Notes: generated by a model from the letters alone, not told the origin. A DNA stretch of 64,000 nt from Gammaproteobacteria bacterium (GCA_004297165.1 SCUJ01000007.1:1-64000), one strand, 5' to 3'; positions 30,293-40,930 are shown, numbered from the stretch's first letter. A program made the numbers and translations.

Positions 30293-32302
30293 TTACCGCA
30301 CGGCCACCGCGCTAAACAAATCCTGCTGCTGCACCCGCTCCATCTGGTAGCGGTCCAGGGCGGCTTGCAGGATCATGTTCAGCATCTGCGCGTAAGTGAT
30401 CTCCCCGATCTTCGCCATCTTCGCCAGATGCCCATCCCAGCACCAGCCTGGATTGGGATTCACCTCAAGCAGCCTTGGGGTGCCGTTGTCGTCCAGGCGC
30501 CAGTCGAATCGGGCGTAATCCCGGCAACCGGTGCGCTCGAACAGCTTGAGGCAACTGGCGTGCAGGTATTGCTCGGTATTGCCCGGCAGTTTCGCGGCGA
30601 TGGAGGTGACCTTCCAGTAGGGCGAGTTCGAATCCCATTTGGCTTCGTAGCCGCAGATGTGCGGCAGACCCTCGGGCAGCATGGAATAGTCTTCCTCGAT
30701 GATCGGCAGGACCTCGACATTCCTGCCGACGTTGCCGATGACGCCCACGCTGATGTCCTTACCGGTCAGGTACTGCTCCACGAGCACCGGGCTGTCATAA
30801 CCGAACTTCGTCCGAATCTCGAGGATGGCGTTTTCCAGCTCCGTGACGTTGTAACAGACGCAATTCCGGGTGATGCCGAAGCTCGAATCGCCGAAGTTGG
30901 GCTTGATGATAACCGGGAAGGGGATGGTGATGTCGATGAACGTGGTGTCTTCCGGCTTGATGAAGAAGGCATTGGCCACCGGGATGTCCATCTCGATCGC
31001 AAGACCCCGGATGAGGGACTTGTCGTAGCAGTAGGCGAGGCATTGCGGCGTCCCTCCGGTGTAGGGGATGCTGACCATCTCCAGCAGGGCCGGGACGTGC
31101 AACTCGAAACTGGCGTTGTTCATGTAGCCTTCGTCGCAGAGATTCAGGATCAGGTCAAAATCCTGCTTCCAGCGCACCACGTTCGGCAGGTAGCTGTCGT
31201 GGTTGTCGATGAATTTGAAGTTGTAACCTTTCAGGGATTGCAGGGCGTCCCGCAGCAGCTTGATGGTGTGGTAGTCGTCGTCATCGAAAGTGGCGCCGGG
31301 CTTGACGCGATCCTGGCGGGTGGGATCGCCCATGAGCACTCCGATCCGGGGGATGGATTTGTCCACCAGGCTGATCTTGGCGGCGACCTGGGGTTTGTTG
31401 ACCGTGCCGGTGACCAGGTTGCGCCGGGCCATCATGCCGAGATCCTGATTGCGGTTCGACTGCGCAGTCATCGACTGGCGCTGCTGCACATCGGTGAAAC
31501 CGTTCTCGCGCAGGAGCTGGAGCAGGGTCTCAAGGTTGTACAACCGCTCCCCGTAGAACTGATCGGCGATCACGCCCTTCTTCACATGGGTGATAACCTC
31601 GCGCGAGATCAGCCGCTGATTGTCGGCGGAGAGCGACCGCTCCCGGCAGACGAAATAGTTCTTGTCGATCCACTCCCAACTCCGGGGCTCGAAGCTTTCC
31701 CGCATGAAGTCGCCGTCGGTGATGTCGATGAGCAACAGGCCGTCCGGCCGCAGCACCCGGCGGATCTCCTGGAGGACCTGGATGTCGTCCTGCTGGGTTT
31801 CGAAATAACCGAAGCTGTTGCCCAGCATGGTGACCACGCCGAAATGATTGTCCCGGTAGGGCAGTTTTCTGGCGTCGCCCTCCCGGAAGCTGATGTTGAG
31901 GCTGCTTTTGCGGGCGATATTGCGGGCCCGGCTGATGAGATAGTGGGAACGGTCCATGCCATGCACGTTCCAATAACCGGTCCGCGCCATCTCCAGCACA
32001 TGGCGGCCCTGCCCGCAGCATAGATCGAGGATCGGCGTATCCTTTTCCACGCCCAGCACGGACATGAAGGTCTGCACTTCCTGGGCAGTGATGGTTTCGT
32101 CGTTGACGACGTCCCCGTCCGTGCGCAGGTAATTGGCGTTGAAGATGTGGCGCCACCAATCAGCGCGGACGTAGCTTTCCAGATTGTCCACCGGACCCAG
32201 CACCTCGATCAGGCGCTGGTTGTTCGATTTTCTGCTGCTGGATATTTCGCTGGATTTTTTCATGACGGGTACAGATTTCCTCCGGAAGGCGATGGCGCAC
32301 AT
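30293..32302 (-). CDS. fusion protein: class I methyltransferase + D-Ala-D-Ala-ligase-like ATP-grasp ligase
   Basis: N-terminus PILDLCCGQGRHVLEMARTGYWNVHGMDRS (SAM motif I); C-terminus PFPVIIKPNFGDSSFGI, EQYLTGKDISVGVIGN, ARFDWRLDDNGTPRLLEVNPNPGW (ATP-grasp). Start may be 32263. Confidence 0.92.
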   Translation of the reverse strand: MCAIAFRRKSVPVMKKSSEISSSRKSNNQRLIEVLGPVDNLESYVRADWWRHIFNANYLRTDGDVVNDETITAQEVQTFMSVLGVEKDTPILDLCCGQGRHVLEMARTGYWNVHGMDRSHYLISRARNIARKSSLNISFREGDARKLPYRDNHFGVVTMLGNSFGYFETQQDDIQVLQEIRRVLRPDGLLLIDITDGDFMRESFEPRSWEWIDKNYFVCRERSLSADNQRLISREVITHVKKGVIADQFYGERLYNLETLLQLLRENGFTDVQQRQSMTAQSNRNQDLGMMARRNLVTGTVNKPQVAAKISLVDKSIPRIGVLMGDPTRQDRVKPGATFDDDDYHTIKLLRDALQSLKGYNFKFIDNHDSYLPNVVRWKQDFDLILNLCDEGYMNNASFELHVPALLEMVSIPYTGGTPQCLAYCYDKSLIRGLAIEMDIPVANAFFIKPEDTTFIDITIPFPVIIKPNFGDSSFGITRNCVCYNVTELENAILEIRTKFGYDSPVLVEQYLTGKDISVGVIGNVGRNVEVLPIIEEDYSMLPEGLPHICGYEAKWDSNSPYWKVTSIAAKLPGNTEQYLHASCLKLFERTGCRDYARFDWRLDDNGTPRLLEVNPNPGWCWDGHLAKMAKIGEITYAQMLNMILQAALDRYQMERVQQQDLFSAVAVR

Positions 32303-32731
32303 GGTTTTGGTCAGGCTGGCAAAGGCGCTGGCGCGCTGCTGTTGCGGCGCCTGACCGTTAAGTGAAATCGATGAATCGCGGGTTGCTGCGGGAGAGGTAG
32401 AGATGCGGCGCTGCCGTGTCGATGGCGATACAGCCGGTGGTGTGCGCGAACCGGGGAAGGCGAGGCAACCCCGTTGCCGTTATTGGTCGGCGTCGGGCTC
32501 GGTATCACGGCAGAGTATCAGGCATCTAGCCACCCTCCATCGGGTTTGTTGTGGCGTTCCCGGCAGGTTGGTTCTCCCTGCGCGATGGAGCTCATGAAGG
32601 CAATCATGAAGCGCGTGTTTTATGCTCCATCACGAAAAAAAATGCAAGCGGAATTTTCTGACGGCTCCGAATAAGTCCCTCCTGGACTTCTCGGAGCGCG
32701 CCGAGTGAAAGCGCGGCTTTAACTCGGCTCT

Positions 32732-32765
32732 CATTTTTCAAACACACCCGGGTGTTTGAAAAATG
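32732..32765. repeat. 14-bp perfect inverted repeat with 6-nt loop (catttttcaaacac-acccgg-gtgtttgaaaaatg)
   Basis: Read directly; in the intergenic gap between 32302 and 32816. Confidence 0.85.
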
Positions 32766-32804
32766 CAGGCACATCCTTGTGCCGGGTTGTGCCTCAACAT
32801 TTAT

Positions 32805-32820
32805 TTAGAGGTTCCTTAGA
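32805..32820. repeat. copy 3 (inverted) of short dispersed motif
   Basis: tttagaggttccttaga, reverse complement of tctaaggaacctctaaa, overlapping the 3' end of the AspA-like gene. Confidence 0.5.
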
Positions 32821-33865
32821 GTATCGGAGGTTCGACCGCGCGCCGCGTGTCGGTCGCCGGATCGAACTCGTTTCTGAATTCCTCGATCTGCTCGGCGATC
32901 CCGCTCGCGTCCCGGAACTGGGCGAGATGAAACAGGGCCTCACCCTCGCTGACCAGCGGGATGTTGGTGCGGCCGATGATGATGCCCTGGTCCGGCGCGG
33001 TGATGGGCTGTTCCGATTCGCCGAAGGGATCGGAGATGATCCCGAGCAGTGCGTTTTTTTCGACGCGCGCGCCGATGGTCTGGATGGACCGCAGGATCCC
33101 GCTTTGCGGCGCCCGCACCCAGGTGCTGGACAAGGCCACCAGCGGCTCGACGGCATCCTGATCGCGCTTGGCGGGCGGCAGCATGCCGAGTTCCCGCATC
33201 ACCGAGACGATGCCGGTCACGCCGGCGCGGATGGACAGTTCGTCGAAGCGCAGCGCCTCGCCCGCTTCATAGACGATCACCGGGATGCCGAGGCGCGCGG
33301 CCGAGGCCCGCAGGGAGCCCGGCACCATGCTGGTCTTGACGATCACCGGGGTGTAAAAGGCATGCGCCATGCGGCTGGTCTCGGGGTCATCCAGAACGGC
33401 CCGGACCTGCGGCAGGTTGTCCCGGTGAATGGCCGCCGTGTGGATGTCGATGCCGTGGGTGCAGCGGGTGACGACCTCGCGCATGAACAGATTGGCCATG
33501 CGGCCGGCGAGGGAACCGGTCTCGGATCCGGGGAAGGAGCGGTTGAGGTCCCGGCGATCCGGCAGATAGCGCGACTGGTTGATGAAGCCGAACAGGTTCA
33601 CCACGGGCACCGCGATGAGCGTTCCGTGCAGGCGCTCGATGCTTTTCAACTTGAGCACCCGGCGGATGATCTCCACGCCGTTGATCTCGTCCCCGTGGAT
33701 GGCGCCCGAGAGAAACAGGATCGGCCCGGATCTTCTGCCATGCACCACATGCACCGGCCAGTGCATGGGGTTATGGGTGTAAAGGTCGGGGATGCGCAGA
33801 TCGATCGAGGCGCGCGCCCCCGGCTGAATGCGGCAACCCCCGATTTCGAAGGTCCCGCGCGACAT
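32816..33865 (-). CDS. succinylglutamate desuccinylase/aspartoacylase (M14-like) family protein
   Basis: GRRSGPILFLSGAIHGDEINGVEIIRRVL (HGDE zinc motif); LNRSFPGSETGS; GIDIHTAA; ATGA overlap with upstream rimK. Confidence 0.92.
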   Translation of the reverse strand: MSRGTFEIGGCRIQPGARASIDLRIPDLYTHNPMHWPVHVVHGRRSGPILFLSGAIHGDEINGVEIIRRVLKLKSIERLHGTLIAVPVVNLFGFINQSRYLPDRRDLNRSFPGSETGSLAGRMANLFMREVVTRCTHGIDIHTAAIHRDNLPQVRAVLDDPETSRMAHAFYTPVIVKTSMVPGSLRASAARLGIPVIVYEAGEALRFDELSIRAGVTGIVSVMRELGMLPPAKRDQDAVEPLVALSSTWVRAPQSGILRSIQTIGARVEKNALLGIISDPFGESEQPITAPDQGIIIGRTNIPLVSEGEALFHLAQFRDASGIAEQIEEFRNEFDPATDTRRAVEPPIL

Positions 33866-34770
33866 CAGCCCTTGCCTTTGGTCTTGGTCTTGCCCGCCTT
33901 GGCGTTGCGTTCCAGAAACTCGATGATCATCCCGGCGATATCCTTGCCGGTCACCTTTTCGATGCCCTCGAGTCCGGGCGAGGAATTGACCTCCATGACC
34001 ACGGGCCCATGGTTGGAGCGCAGGATGTCGACGCCGCAGACATTCAGGCCCATGGTCTTTGCCGCGCGCACCGCGGTCGAACGTTCTTCCGGCGTGATCC
34101 GGATCGTGCTCGCGGTGCCGCCCCGATGGATGTTCGAACGGAATTCGCCCGCCTTGCCCTGGCGTTTCATCGACGCAACGACCCGATCGCCGATGACGAA
34201 GGCGCGGATGTCGGCGCCGCCAGCTTCCCTGACGTATTCCTGCACGAGTGCGCTGGCTTTCAAACCGAGAAAGGCCTCGATGACGCTCTCGGCCGCCTGT
34301 TCGGTCTCCGCCAGCACCACGCCAATCCCCTGGGTGCCTTCGAGCAGCTTGATCACGATCGGCGCGCCGCCCACCATCTTGATCAGGTCCTGGATATCGT
34401 CAGGTTTGTTGGCGAAGCCGGTGACCGGCAGGCCGATGCCCTTGCGGGATAAGAGTTGCAGGGCGCGGATCTTGTCGCGGGAGCGGGAGATGGCGACGGA
34501 TTCGTTGAGCGTGTAGACGCCCATCATCTCGAACTGGCGCAGCACGGCCGTGCCGTAGAAGGTGACCGAGGCGCCAATCCGGGGTATGACTGCATCGAAG
34601 CCCGTGACCTCCTCGCCCTTGTAGTGGATCCCCGGCCGGTGCGAGGTGATATTCATGTAGCAGCGCAGGACGTCGAGGATCCTGATCTCGTGGCCGCGGG
34701 ACTTCGCGGCCTCCACCAGCCGGCGCGTCGAGTAGAGTTTGGCGTTGCGGGAGAGCAGGGCGATTTTCAT
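33865..34770 (-). CDS. rimK: RimK-family alpha-L-glutamate ligase (ATP-grasp)
   Basis: [41 protein letters not shown]...[52 protein letters not shown]. Confidence 0.95.
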   Translation of the reverse strand: MKIALLSRNAKLYSTRRLVEAAKSRGHEIRILDVLRCYMNITSHRPGIHYKGEEVTGFDAVIPRIGASVTFYGTAVLRQFEMMGVYTLNESVAISRSRDKIRALQLLSRKGIGLPVTGFANKPDDIQDLIKMVGGAPIVIKLLEGTQGIGVVLAETEQAAESVIEAFLGLKASALVQEYVREAGGADIRAFVIGDRVVASMKRQGKAGEFRSNIHRGGTASTIRITPEERSTAVRAAKTMGLNVCGVDILRSNHGPVVMEVNSSPGLEGIEKVTGKDIAGMIIEFLERNAKAGKTKTKGKG

Positions 34771-34869
34771 GAACGGCATTTTAACCCAGAACGGGGAATG
34801 ATTCCGGATTTCGGCGGCGGCATGAAGATGATACGATCGAAGGCGATGAGAGATGGGCGGGATTACGTT

Positions 34870-35964
34870 ATGCCTGAGATGCAGAGATCGATTCCCTTCA
34901 TGCAATTCCGGGGCGGCAGCTCCAAGGGATTGTATTTTCGCGCCTGCGATCTGCCCGCCGAACAGGACCGCAAGGATCGGGTATTGCTCGCGGCGATGTG
35001 CGGCAACGGCCCCGCCGATCGCCGCCAGATCGACGGCCTCGGCGGCGCGGATCCCCTGACCAGCAAGGTGGCGGTGGTGCAAACCTCAGCACGGCCCGGC
35101 GCGGACCTCGATTATGAATTCATTCAGGTCGTGGTCGGGGCCGCGGCCACGGATCGCACCCAGAATTGCGGCAACATCCTCGCGGGCGTCGTACCCTTCG
35201 CGATCGAAGCCGGCCTGCTCAAGGCCGCCGCGGGCGAGACCACCGCGCGGGTCTACATGCAAAACAGCGGATCCATCTGCGAGGTGATCGTCCGCACGCC
35301 GGACGGGCGGATGGAATACGCGGGCGAAGCCCGGATCGACGGCGTGCCCGGCGCTGCCGCGCCCGTGGTATGCAATTACATGGACATCGCGGGTTCCGCC
35401 TGCGGCGCGCTCCTGCCGACCGGCCGCCTGATCGATGAATTTGCCGGCGTGCCGGTGACCTGCATCGACAACGGCATGCCGGTGGTGCTCATCCGCGCGG
35501 CCGATCTCGGGCGCACCGGCTACGAGACCCCGGCGCAATTGAACGCGGATGCGGAACTCAAGGCCCGACTGGAGGCGATCCGGATCCCGGCCGGGGCGGC
35601 GATGCGGCTTGGCGATGTGACGGGCAAGGTGGTGCCGAAGATGTGCCTGATAGCCCCGCCGCGCCAGGGTGGGGTAATCCATACCCGCACATTCATCCCG
35701 CACGTCTGTCATGCCGCGATCGGCGTACTCGGGGCGGTCTCGGTCGCGACAGCCTGCGTCATGCCTGGCACTCTGGCTGATGGTCTCGCACAACTGCCCG
35801 CACCGGGCGAACCCTTTTCCGTGGAGCACCCGGAGGGCGAATTCTCCATCACCCTCGAGATCGATTACAGCGGCGCGTTGCCGGAGGTGAAGCGCGCTGG
35901 CCTCTTGCGCACCGCACGGCTCCTCAGCCGGGGCGAGGTCCTGATCCCCGCCGGCATATGGTAG
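34870..35964 (+). CDS. PrpF-family isomerase, likely 4-oxalomesaconate tautomerase (GalD/LigU-like)
   Basis: [53 protein letters not shown]; followed by lig-type genes. Confidence 0.88.
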   Translation: MPEMQRSIPFMQFRGGSSKGLYFRACDLPAEQDRKDRVLLAAMCGNGPADRRQIDGLGGADPLTSKVAVVQTSARPGADLDYEFIQVVVGAAATDRTQNCGNILAGVVPFAIEAGLLKAAAGETTARVYMQNSGSICEVIVRTPDGRMEYAGEARIDGVPGAAAPVVCNYMDIAGSACGALLPTGRLIDEFAGVPVTCIDNGMPVVLIRAADLGRTGYETPAQLNADAELKARLEAIRIPAGAAMRLGDVTGKVVPKMCLIAPPRQGGVIHTRTFIPHVCHAAIGVLGAVSVATACVMPGTLADGLAQLPAPGEPFSVEHPEGEFSITLEIDYSGALPEVKRAGLLRTARLLSRGEVLIPAGIW

Positions 35965-36011
35965 GCAAGGTCCCGATCAAACATTGACTAATGACCTGTG
36001 ACCAATGACCA

Positions 36012-36905
36012 ATGATAAATGACCAAATGCTAGAGAAAAAAACCTGTCCTCCACCCGATCCGAATACCCGCGCGCCCGCGTTCAAGGTCCCTTCAGGGGC
36101 CTGCGACGCCCACTGTCACATCTTCGGGCCGCGCGACAAGTTCCCGTATCATCCGACCAGCACCTACGAGCCGCCGGACGCGGGCAAGGACCGCCTGCGG
36201 GCCCTGCACCGGATCCTCGGCATCGAGCGCGCCGTGCTCGTGCAGGCGAGCTGTCACGGCCCGGACAACCGCGCCATGCTGGACGCCATTGCCGACAGCG
36301 GCGGGACATACCGCGGCGTCTGCATTGCCCGCCAGACCTTCAGCGATCGCGATTTCGAGGACCTGCACGCGGGCGGTGTGCGCGGCGTGCGTTTCAATTT
36401 CGTCACCCATCTCGGCGGGACGCCGGACCTGGAGGCGATGCGGAACATCCTCACGCGCGTGAAACCGCTCGGCTGGCACCTGATTATCCATGTGAACGCC
36501 GAGGACCTCATTCGGTTCGAGGAATTCTTCGCGAAGGTCGAGATGGACATCGTGGTGGATCACATGGGCCGCGTGCCCTGCGATGCCGGCACGGAGCAAC
36601 CGGCCTTCCGGATCCTCAAGCGATTCATGGCGCGGGACAACTGGTGGTGCAAGATCTGCGGCGCGGAGCGGATCTCCCGCGCCGGTCCGCCGTTTCACGA
36701 CGCCGTGCCCTTCGCCAGGGAACTGCTCGCCATCGCCCCGGACCGGATCCTCTGGGGCACCGACTTTCCCCATCCGAACATCACCCGCTGGATGCCGAAC
36801 GACGGCGATCTGCTGGACCTCGTGCCGTTCTTTGCGGAGGATCCCGCGTTGCAGCGCAAGGTCCTGGTGGACAACCCGGCGCGCCTGTACGGTTTTACCG
36901 ACTGA
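36012..36905 (+). CDS. ligI: 2-pyrone-4,6-dicarboxylate hydrolase-like amidohydrolase
   Basis: [76 protein letters not shown]. Confidence 0.88.
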   Translation: MINDQMLEKKTCPPPDPNTRAPAFKVPSGACDAHCHIFGPRDKFPYHPTSTYEPPDAGKDRLRALHRILGIERAVLVQASCHGPDNRAMLDAIADSGGTYRGVCIARQTFSDRDFEDLHAGGVRGVRFNFVTHLGGTPDLEAMRNILTRVKPLGWHLIIHVNAEDLIRFEEFFAKVEMDIVVDHMGRVPCDAGTEQPAFRILKRFMARDNWWCKICGAERISRAGPPFHDAVPFARELLAIAPDRILWGTDFPHPNITRWMPNDGDLLDLVPFFAEDPALQRKVLVDNPARLYGFTD

Positions 36906-36918
36906 GAGGAATCGCAAC

Positions 36919-37626
36919 ATGAAAACGGTAGCAGTCAGGAACATTGAAAGGGTCGCGGCCGCCGTCATCGAAGGTCTCGGCGCACTCGGCGTCGCCACCA
37001 TTCACGAGGCGCAGGGCCGGGTCGGTCTCCTGCGTCCCTACATGCGGCCGATCCAGACCGGGGCGCGGATTGCGGGCAGCGCGGTGACGGTGCTGGTTCA
37101 TCCGGGCGACAACTGGATGATCCACGTCGCGATCGAGCTCTGCCGGCCCGGCGACATAATGGTGGTGGGCTGTTCCACCGAGAACTCGGACGGCTTCTTC
37201 GGCGATCTCCTCGGGGAATCCTGCAAGGCCCGCGGGGTGCGGGCGCTGGTGATCGACGGCGGCGTGCGCGATACAAGAGAGCTGATCGAGATGGGGTTCC
37301 CCGTCTGGTCCAGGGCCATCAACGCCAAGGGCACGGTGAAGGAGACCCTGGGCGCGGTTAATGTTCCGCTGGTCTGCGCCGGACAATATGTGACGCCGGG
37401 GGACGTGATCGTCGCCGACGACGACGGCGTGGTCGTCGTGGAGCGCGAGGCGGCGTCCCGCGTCCTGGCGGCGGCGCAAAAGCGCGAGGCCAGCGAGGCC
37501 GGCAAACGCGAACGCCTGGCCCGTGGCGAGTTGGGACTCGACATCTACGACATGCGCCCAAGGCTTAAGGAGGCGGGGCTCGTCTATCTGGAGGATCTCG
37601 AGGCCTACCGGAAATATCAGGGCTGA
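36919..37626 (+). CDS. ligK: 4-carboxy-4-hydroxy-2-oxoadipate aldolase (RraA-like)
   Basis: [103 protein letters not shown]. Confidence 0.92.
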   Translation: MKTVAVRNIERVAAAVIEGLGALGVATIHEAQGRVGLLRPYMRPIQTGARIAGSAVTVLVHPGDNWMIHVAIELCRPGDIMVVGCSTENSDGFFGDLLGESCKARGVRALVIDGGVRDTRELIEMGFPVWSRAINAKGTVKETLGAVNVPLVCAGQYVTPGDVIVADDDGVVVVEREAASRVLAAAQKREASEAGKRERLARGELGLDIYDMRPRLKEAGLVYLEDLEAYRKYQG

Positions 37627-37674
37627 AGTCATAACCGATTCTGAAAATTTCAGGGAAACACAGCGAGGAACAGC

Positions 37675-38688
37675 ATGATCATCGATTGTCACGGCCATTA
37701 CACCACAACCCCCAAGGGTCTGGAGGATTATCGCAACGCCCAGAAAAAGGCCCTGGAGAAGGATCCGCTCTTTGTCGGAGAGAAAGGGGCCCTGAATATT
37801 ACGGACGACCAGATCCGCGAGAGCATCGAGCGCAACCAGCTTCGCCTGCAGCGCGAACGCGGCGCCGATCTCACCCTGTTTTCACCGCGGGCGAGTTGGA
37901 TGGGACATCACATCGGCAACGCCCACACGAGCAAGTTCTGGACCGGGCATACCAACGACCTGATCCACCGGGTCGTTTCGCTGTATCCAAAGAATTTCGC
38001 CGGCGTCTGCGCCCTGCCGCAATCGCCCGGCACGGGGCTCGAAAACAGCGTCGCCGAACTGGAGCGTTGCGTGAAAGAACTTGGCTTTGTCGGCTGCAAT
38101 CTGAACCTCGACCCCACGGGCGGTTACTGGACCACCCCGCCGCTCGGCGACCGCTACTGGTACCCGATCTACGAGAAGATGGTGGAACTCGATGTCCCGG
38201 CCATGATCCATGTCAGCGGCTGCTGCAATCCGGCGTTTTATGTGACCGGGTCCTATTACCTCAATGCGGATACCACGGCCTTCATGCAACTGATGCAATC
38301 CTCCGTGACCCGCGATTTCCCGACCATCCGGTTCGTGATCCCCCACGGCGGCGGCGCGGCGCCCTATCACTGGGGCCGCTTCCGGGGGCTCGCCGACATG
38401 CTGAAACTCCCGCATCTCGACGAGCTGCTGATGAACAACGTCTATTTCGACACCTGTGTCTATCATCAAAAAGGGATTGACCTACTGCTCTCCGTGATCC
38501 ACAACAAGAATATCCTCTTCGCCTCGGAGATGGTCGGCGCGGTGCAGGGGATCGACCCGGAAACCGGCCATTATTTCGACGATACGAAACGCTACATCGA
38601 CAACAGCCGGATCAGCGAGGCGGAGAAGGCCAACATCTTCGAACACAACATCCGCCGGGTGTATCCCCGACTTAACCAGCGGTTCTGA
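37675..38688 (+). CDS. ligJ: 4-oxalomesaconate hydratase-like amidohydrolase
   Basis: MIIDCHGHYTTTPKGLEDYRNAQ...LTLFSPRASWMGHHIGN...FVIPHGGGAAPYHWGRFRGLAD...FASEMVGAVQGIDPETGHYFDDTKRYID. Confidence 0.9.
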   Translation: MIIDCHGHYTTTPKGLEDYRNAQKKALEKDPLFVGEKGALNITDDQIRESIERNQLRLQRERGADLTLFSPRASWMGHHIGNAHTSKFWTGHTNDLIHRVVSLYPKNFAGVCALPQSPGTGLENSVAELERCVKELGFVGCNLNLDPTGGYWTTPPLGDRYWYPIYEKMVELDVPAMIHVSGCCNPAFYVTGSYYLNADTTAFMQLMQSSVTRDFPTIRFVIPHGGGAAPYHWGRFRGLADMLKLPHLDELLMNNVYFDTCVYHQKGIDLLLSVIHNKNILFASEMVGAVQGIDPETGHYFDDTKRYIDNSRISEAEKANIFEHNIRRVYPRLNQRF

Positions 38689-38693
38689 GCGGC

Positions 38694-39494
38694 ATGACCG
38701 CCCACATCACGGTGTTCGGGCTCGGCGAGGCCGGTTCGCTGATCGGCGCCGATCTGGCGCAGGCCGGGGTCGCGGTCAACGGCTTCGATCCGGCCCCCGT
38801 ACCCACGCCGCCGGGAGTCGCGCGCTTCGACGATCCCAGGACCGCGGTCGTCGGCGCGGATGTGGTGATCGCACTCACCGCCGCCGCTGACGCCCGTACG
38901 GCGCTGACGCAGGCATTGGGGCAGATCCCGCCCCACGCCCTCTACGCCGATTTTTCCACCAGTACCGCGGCCGCGAAGCAGGGACTCGCGGGACTCGCCA
39001 AGGGCCGCGGCCTGGCCTTTGTCGATGTCGCCCTTATGAGCACCGTCCCCGGCAAGGGCCTGCGTACCCCGGCGCTTGCCGCGGGCAAGGGCGCCGCGGA
39101 ATTCGTACGCCGCTTCAGCGCCCTCGGCATGCCGGTCACGGCGGTTAGCGAAAAACCGGGCGATGCGGCAACCCGCAAGCTGCTGCGCAGCGTCGCGATC
39201 AAGGGACTCGCCAGCGTCGTCATCGAGGCCATGCGCGCCGCGGAACGGGCCGGTTGCGCGGATTGGCTCTGGGAGAACCTTGCGGAGGAGATCACCCGCG
39301 CCGATGAGGCCTTCCTCTCCCGGCTGGTGCGGGGGACGGGCATACATGCCGTGCGCCGTCTGCACGAGATGGAGGCCTCGCGTGAGTTGCTGCTTGACCT
39401 CGGGGTCGATCCCGTCATGACCCGCGCCACGGTGGAGAACCTGCGGCGGGCGCCGGAGGAGGGGTTGCCGGAGATCCCGATCCTGCCGGATTAA
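38694..39494 (+). CDS. NAD(P)-binding 6PGDH/DUF1932-like oxidoreductase
   Basis: ITVFGLGEAGSLIGADLAQAGVAVNGFDPAP; C-terminal helical domain (ATRKLLRSVAIKGLASVVIEAMRAAERAG). Confidence 0.82.
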   Translation: MTAHITVFGLGEAGSLIGADLAQAGVAVNGFDPAPVPTPPGVARFDDPRTAVVGADVVIALTAAADARTALTQALGQIPPHALYADFSTSTAAAKQGLAGLAKGRGLAFVDVALMSTVPGKGLRTPALAAGKGAAEFVRRFSALGMPVTAVSEKPGDAATRKLLRSVAIKGLASVVIEAMRAAERAGCADWLWENLAEEITRADEAFLSRLVRGTGIHAVRRLHEMEASRELLLDLGVDPVMTRATVENLRRAPEEGLPEIPILPD

Positions 39495-39513
39495 CAGCCA
39501 CGCAGTAGAGGAT

Positions 39514-40290
39514 TTATTTCTCGAAGATCTGCCGGGTTAGACCTTTCTCATCCACCGGGTTGCGGTCGTTCTCGGCGCAGACGAATTCGTACAACTCGCC
39601 GTCGCGCTGACGGGCGTAGGTGAAGCGGCGGTTCCAGGGTTGCGCCAGCGCTTCCGGGTCATCCAACGTCATCTCGATTACCAGGGTGCCGGGATCTTCG
39701 GCGTCCAGATGCATGCGCTCGACGATGTGCAACCTGCCGCTGTGTTGCATGCCCATGCCGAGGTCCACGGAGTCCTTGATGCCGATGGTGTCGACCACCA
39801 GGACGCCGTCTTCCCAGCGGCCGGTGGAATGACCGAAGAAACCAGGTTCGGGATCGTCCGGATGCAGGCGGCCGTCGGTCCAGATATTACGCCATTGCAT
39901 CCACGCCTCATGCAGGATCGTGACGCGGCCAGGGGTGAAGAGGAACTCCAGGGGATATTGCGCCGTACCCATCATACCGGGCATGCCGGGTGGTCGGCAG
40001 TTGGATCCCCGGCGGGGCACCACCCCGTCATTTTCCCGCACAGCTTGCTGCCAGGCCTCGTAGTCCTTCAAGAATTTGCCTTTAAGCACGGGGCGTTCGG
40101 TCGCGGCGCCCGGCGGGGTGCGGTTGAGTATCCACACCCCGCCCCAATCGGGCAGGGCATCGAGCGTGGCATATTGGCCTTGGGGATGGGCGGCGCCGGA
40201 GTTGTCCTCCGCCCGCAAATCCGTGGATAACGGACCGGGGAGCAGGACCCCGATCAGCGCCGCATTGAAGAGGAATGTTCCGCGATTCAT
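39514..40290 (-). CDS. exported protein of unknown function (copy A, paralogue of 41325-42194)
   Basis: Signal peptide MNRGTFLFNAALIGVLLPGPLSTDLRAED. Shares with copy B a GMPxMM block, a ...GRWEGxxLVV(D/H)T... block and the order ERMxLxD/ERYRMLD...TLxIExTLxDP. Confidence 0.75.
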   Translation of the reverse strand: MNRGTFLFNAALIGVLLPGPLSTDLRAEDNSGAAHPQGQYATLDALPDWGGVWILNRTPPGAATERPVLKGKFLKDYEAWQQAVRENDGVVPRRGSNCRPPGMPGMMGTAQYPLEFLFTPGRVTILHEAWMQWRNIWTDGRLHPDDPEPGFFGHSTGRWEDGVLVVDTIGIKDSVDLGMGMQHSGRLHIVERMHLDAEDPGTLVIEMTLDDPEALAQPWNRRFTYARQRDGELYEFVCAENDRNPVDEKGLTRQIFEK

Positions 40291-40496
40291 GGTCAAACCC
40301 CGCTGGCTGTGGATTGCGTGAGTTTGATTATATATCCGGCGTCGGCCCACGGGAGGAAAAAATCCGGTTCCGACAGGCTCTGGTACTGGATCAGGGGATC
40401 GCGGACTATTAATATGTCCAAATATCGATGCCGTACACTCCGGTGGCTGCGGGTTAATCCAGAGTGAGAGATCGTTTCATCAAGGGGGTTACGCCA

Positions 40497-40916
40497 ATGT
40501 TGCGATATCGATTTACCAGTCTCATTGCCGCCGGCATGCTGCTCGTAATGACAGGCGCCGCGTCGGCGCACCATTCATTTGCGATGTTCGATCAAACCCA
40601 GACCGTTATCCTTGAAGGGACCGTGAGCGATTTCCAGTGGACCAACCCGCATGCCGTGATCTTTCTGGATATCCGCACTGCCCAGGGCGATATGGAAACC
40701 TGGTTATTCTCGATGAACAGCCCCAACAACCTGCGCCGTCAAGGGTGGCGTAAAGACACCCTGAAAACCGGCGACAAGGTCACAATAGTGATGCATCCGC
40801 TGCGCGATGGCGGCAAGGGGGGCATGTTTGTCTCTGTGACCTTGCCGGATGGCACGGTTCTGGGCGATCCCACTCAGACCGGCAACGGTCCGATCAACGT
40901 GCCTACCGTCCCCTGA
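40497..40916 (+). CDS. DUF6152-type small periplasmic protein (copy A)
   Basis: Signal peptide ending SAHHSFAMFDQ; LEGTVSDFQWTNPHAVIFLDI; SPNNLRRQGWRKDTLKTGDKVTIVMHPLRDGGKGGMFVSVTL. Confidence 0.85.
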   Translation: MLRYRFTSLIAAGMLLVMTGAASAHHSFAMFDQTQTVILEGTVSDFQWTNPHAVIFLDIRTAQGDMETWLFSMNSPNNLRRQGWRKDTLKTGDKVTIVMHPLRDGGKGGMFVSVTLPDGTVLGDPTQTGNGPINVPTVP

Positions 40917-40930
40917 ACAGGAGAACCGTT

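Noticed and set aside
30365-32023. 552 aa plus-strand ORF opposite the methyltransferase/ATP-grasp fusion
   Set aside because: Shadow ORF of the real minus-strand gene.
32311-32508. Minus-strand reading ...LPRFAHTTGCIAIDTAAPHLYLSRSNPRFIDFT* near 32370-32460 as a gene remnant
   Set aside because: Looks vaguely protein-like in one frame but has no start or recognisable family; not enough to call a feature.
32756-34516. 586 aa plus-strand ORF opposite the AspA-like and rimK genes
   Set aside because: Shadow ORF; the minus strand has recognisable catalytic motifs.
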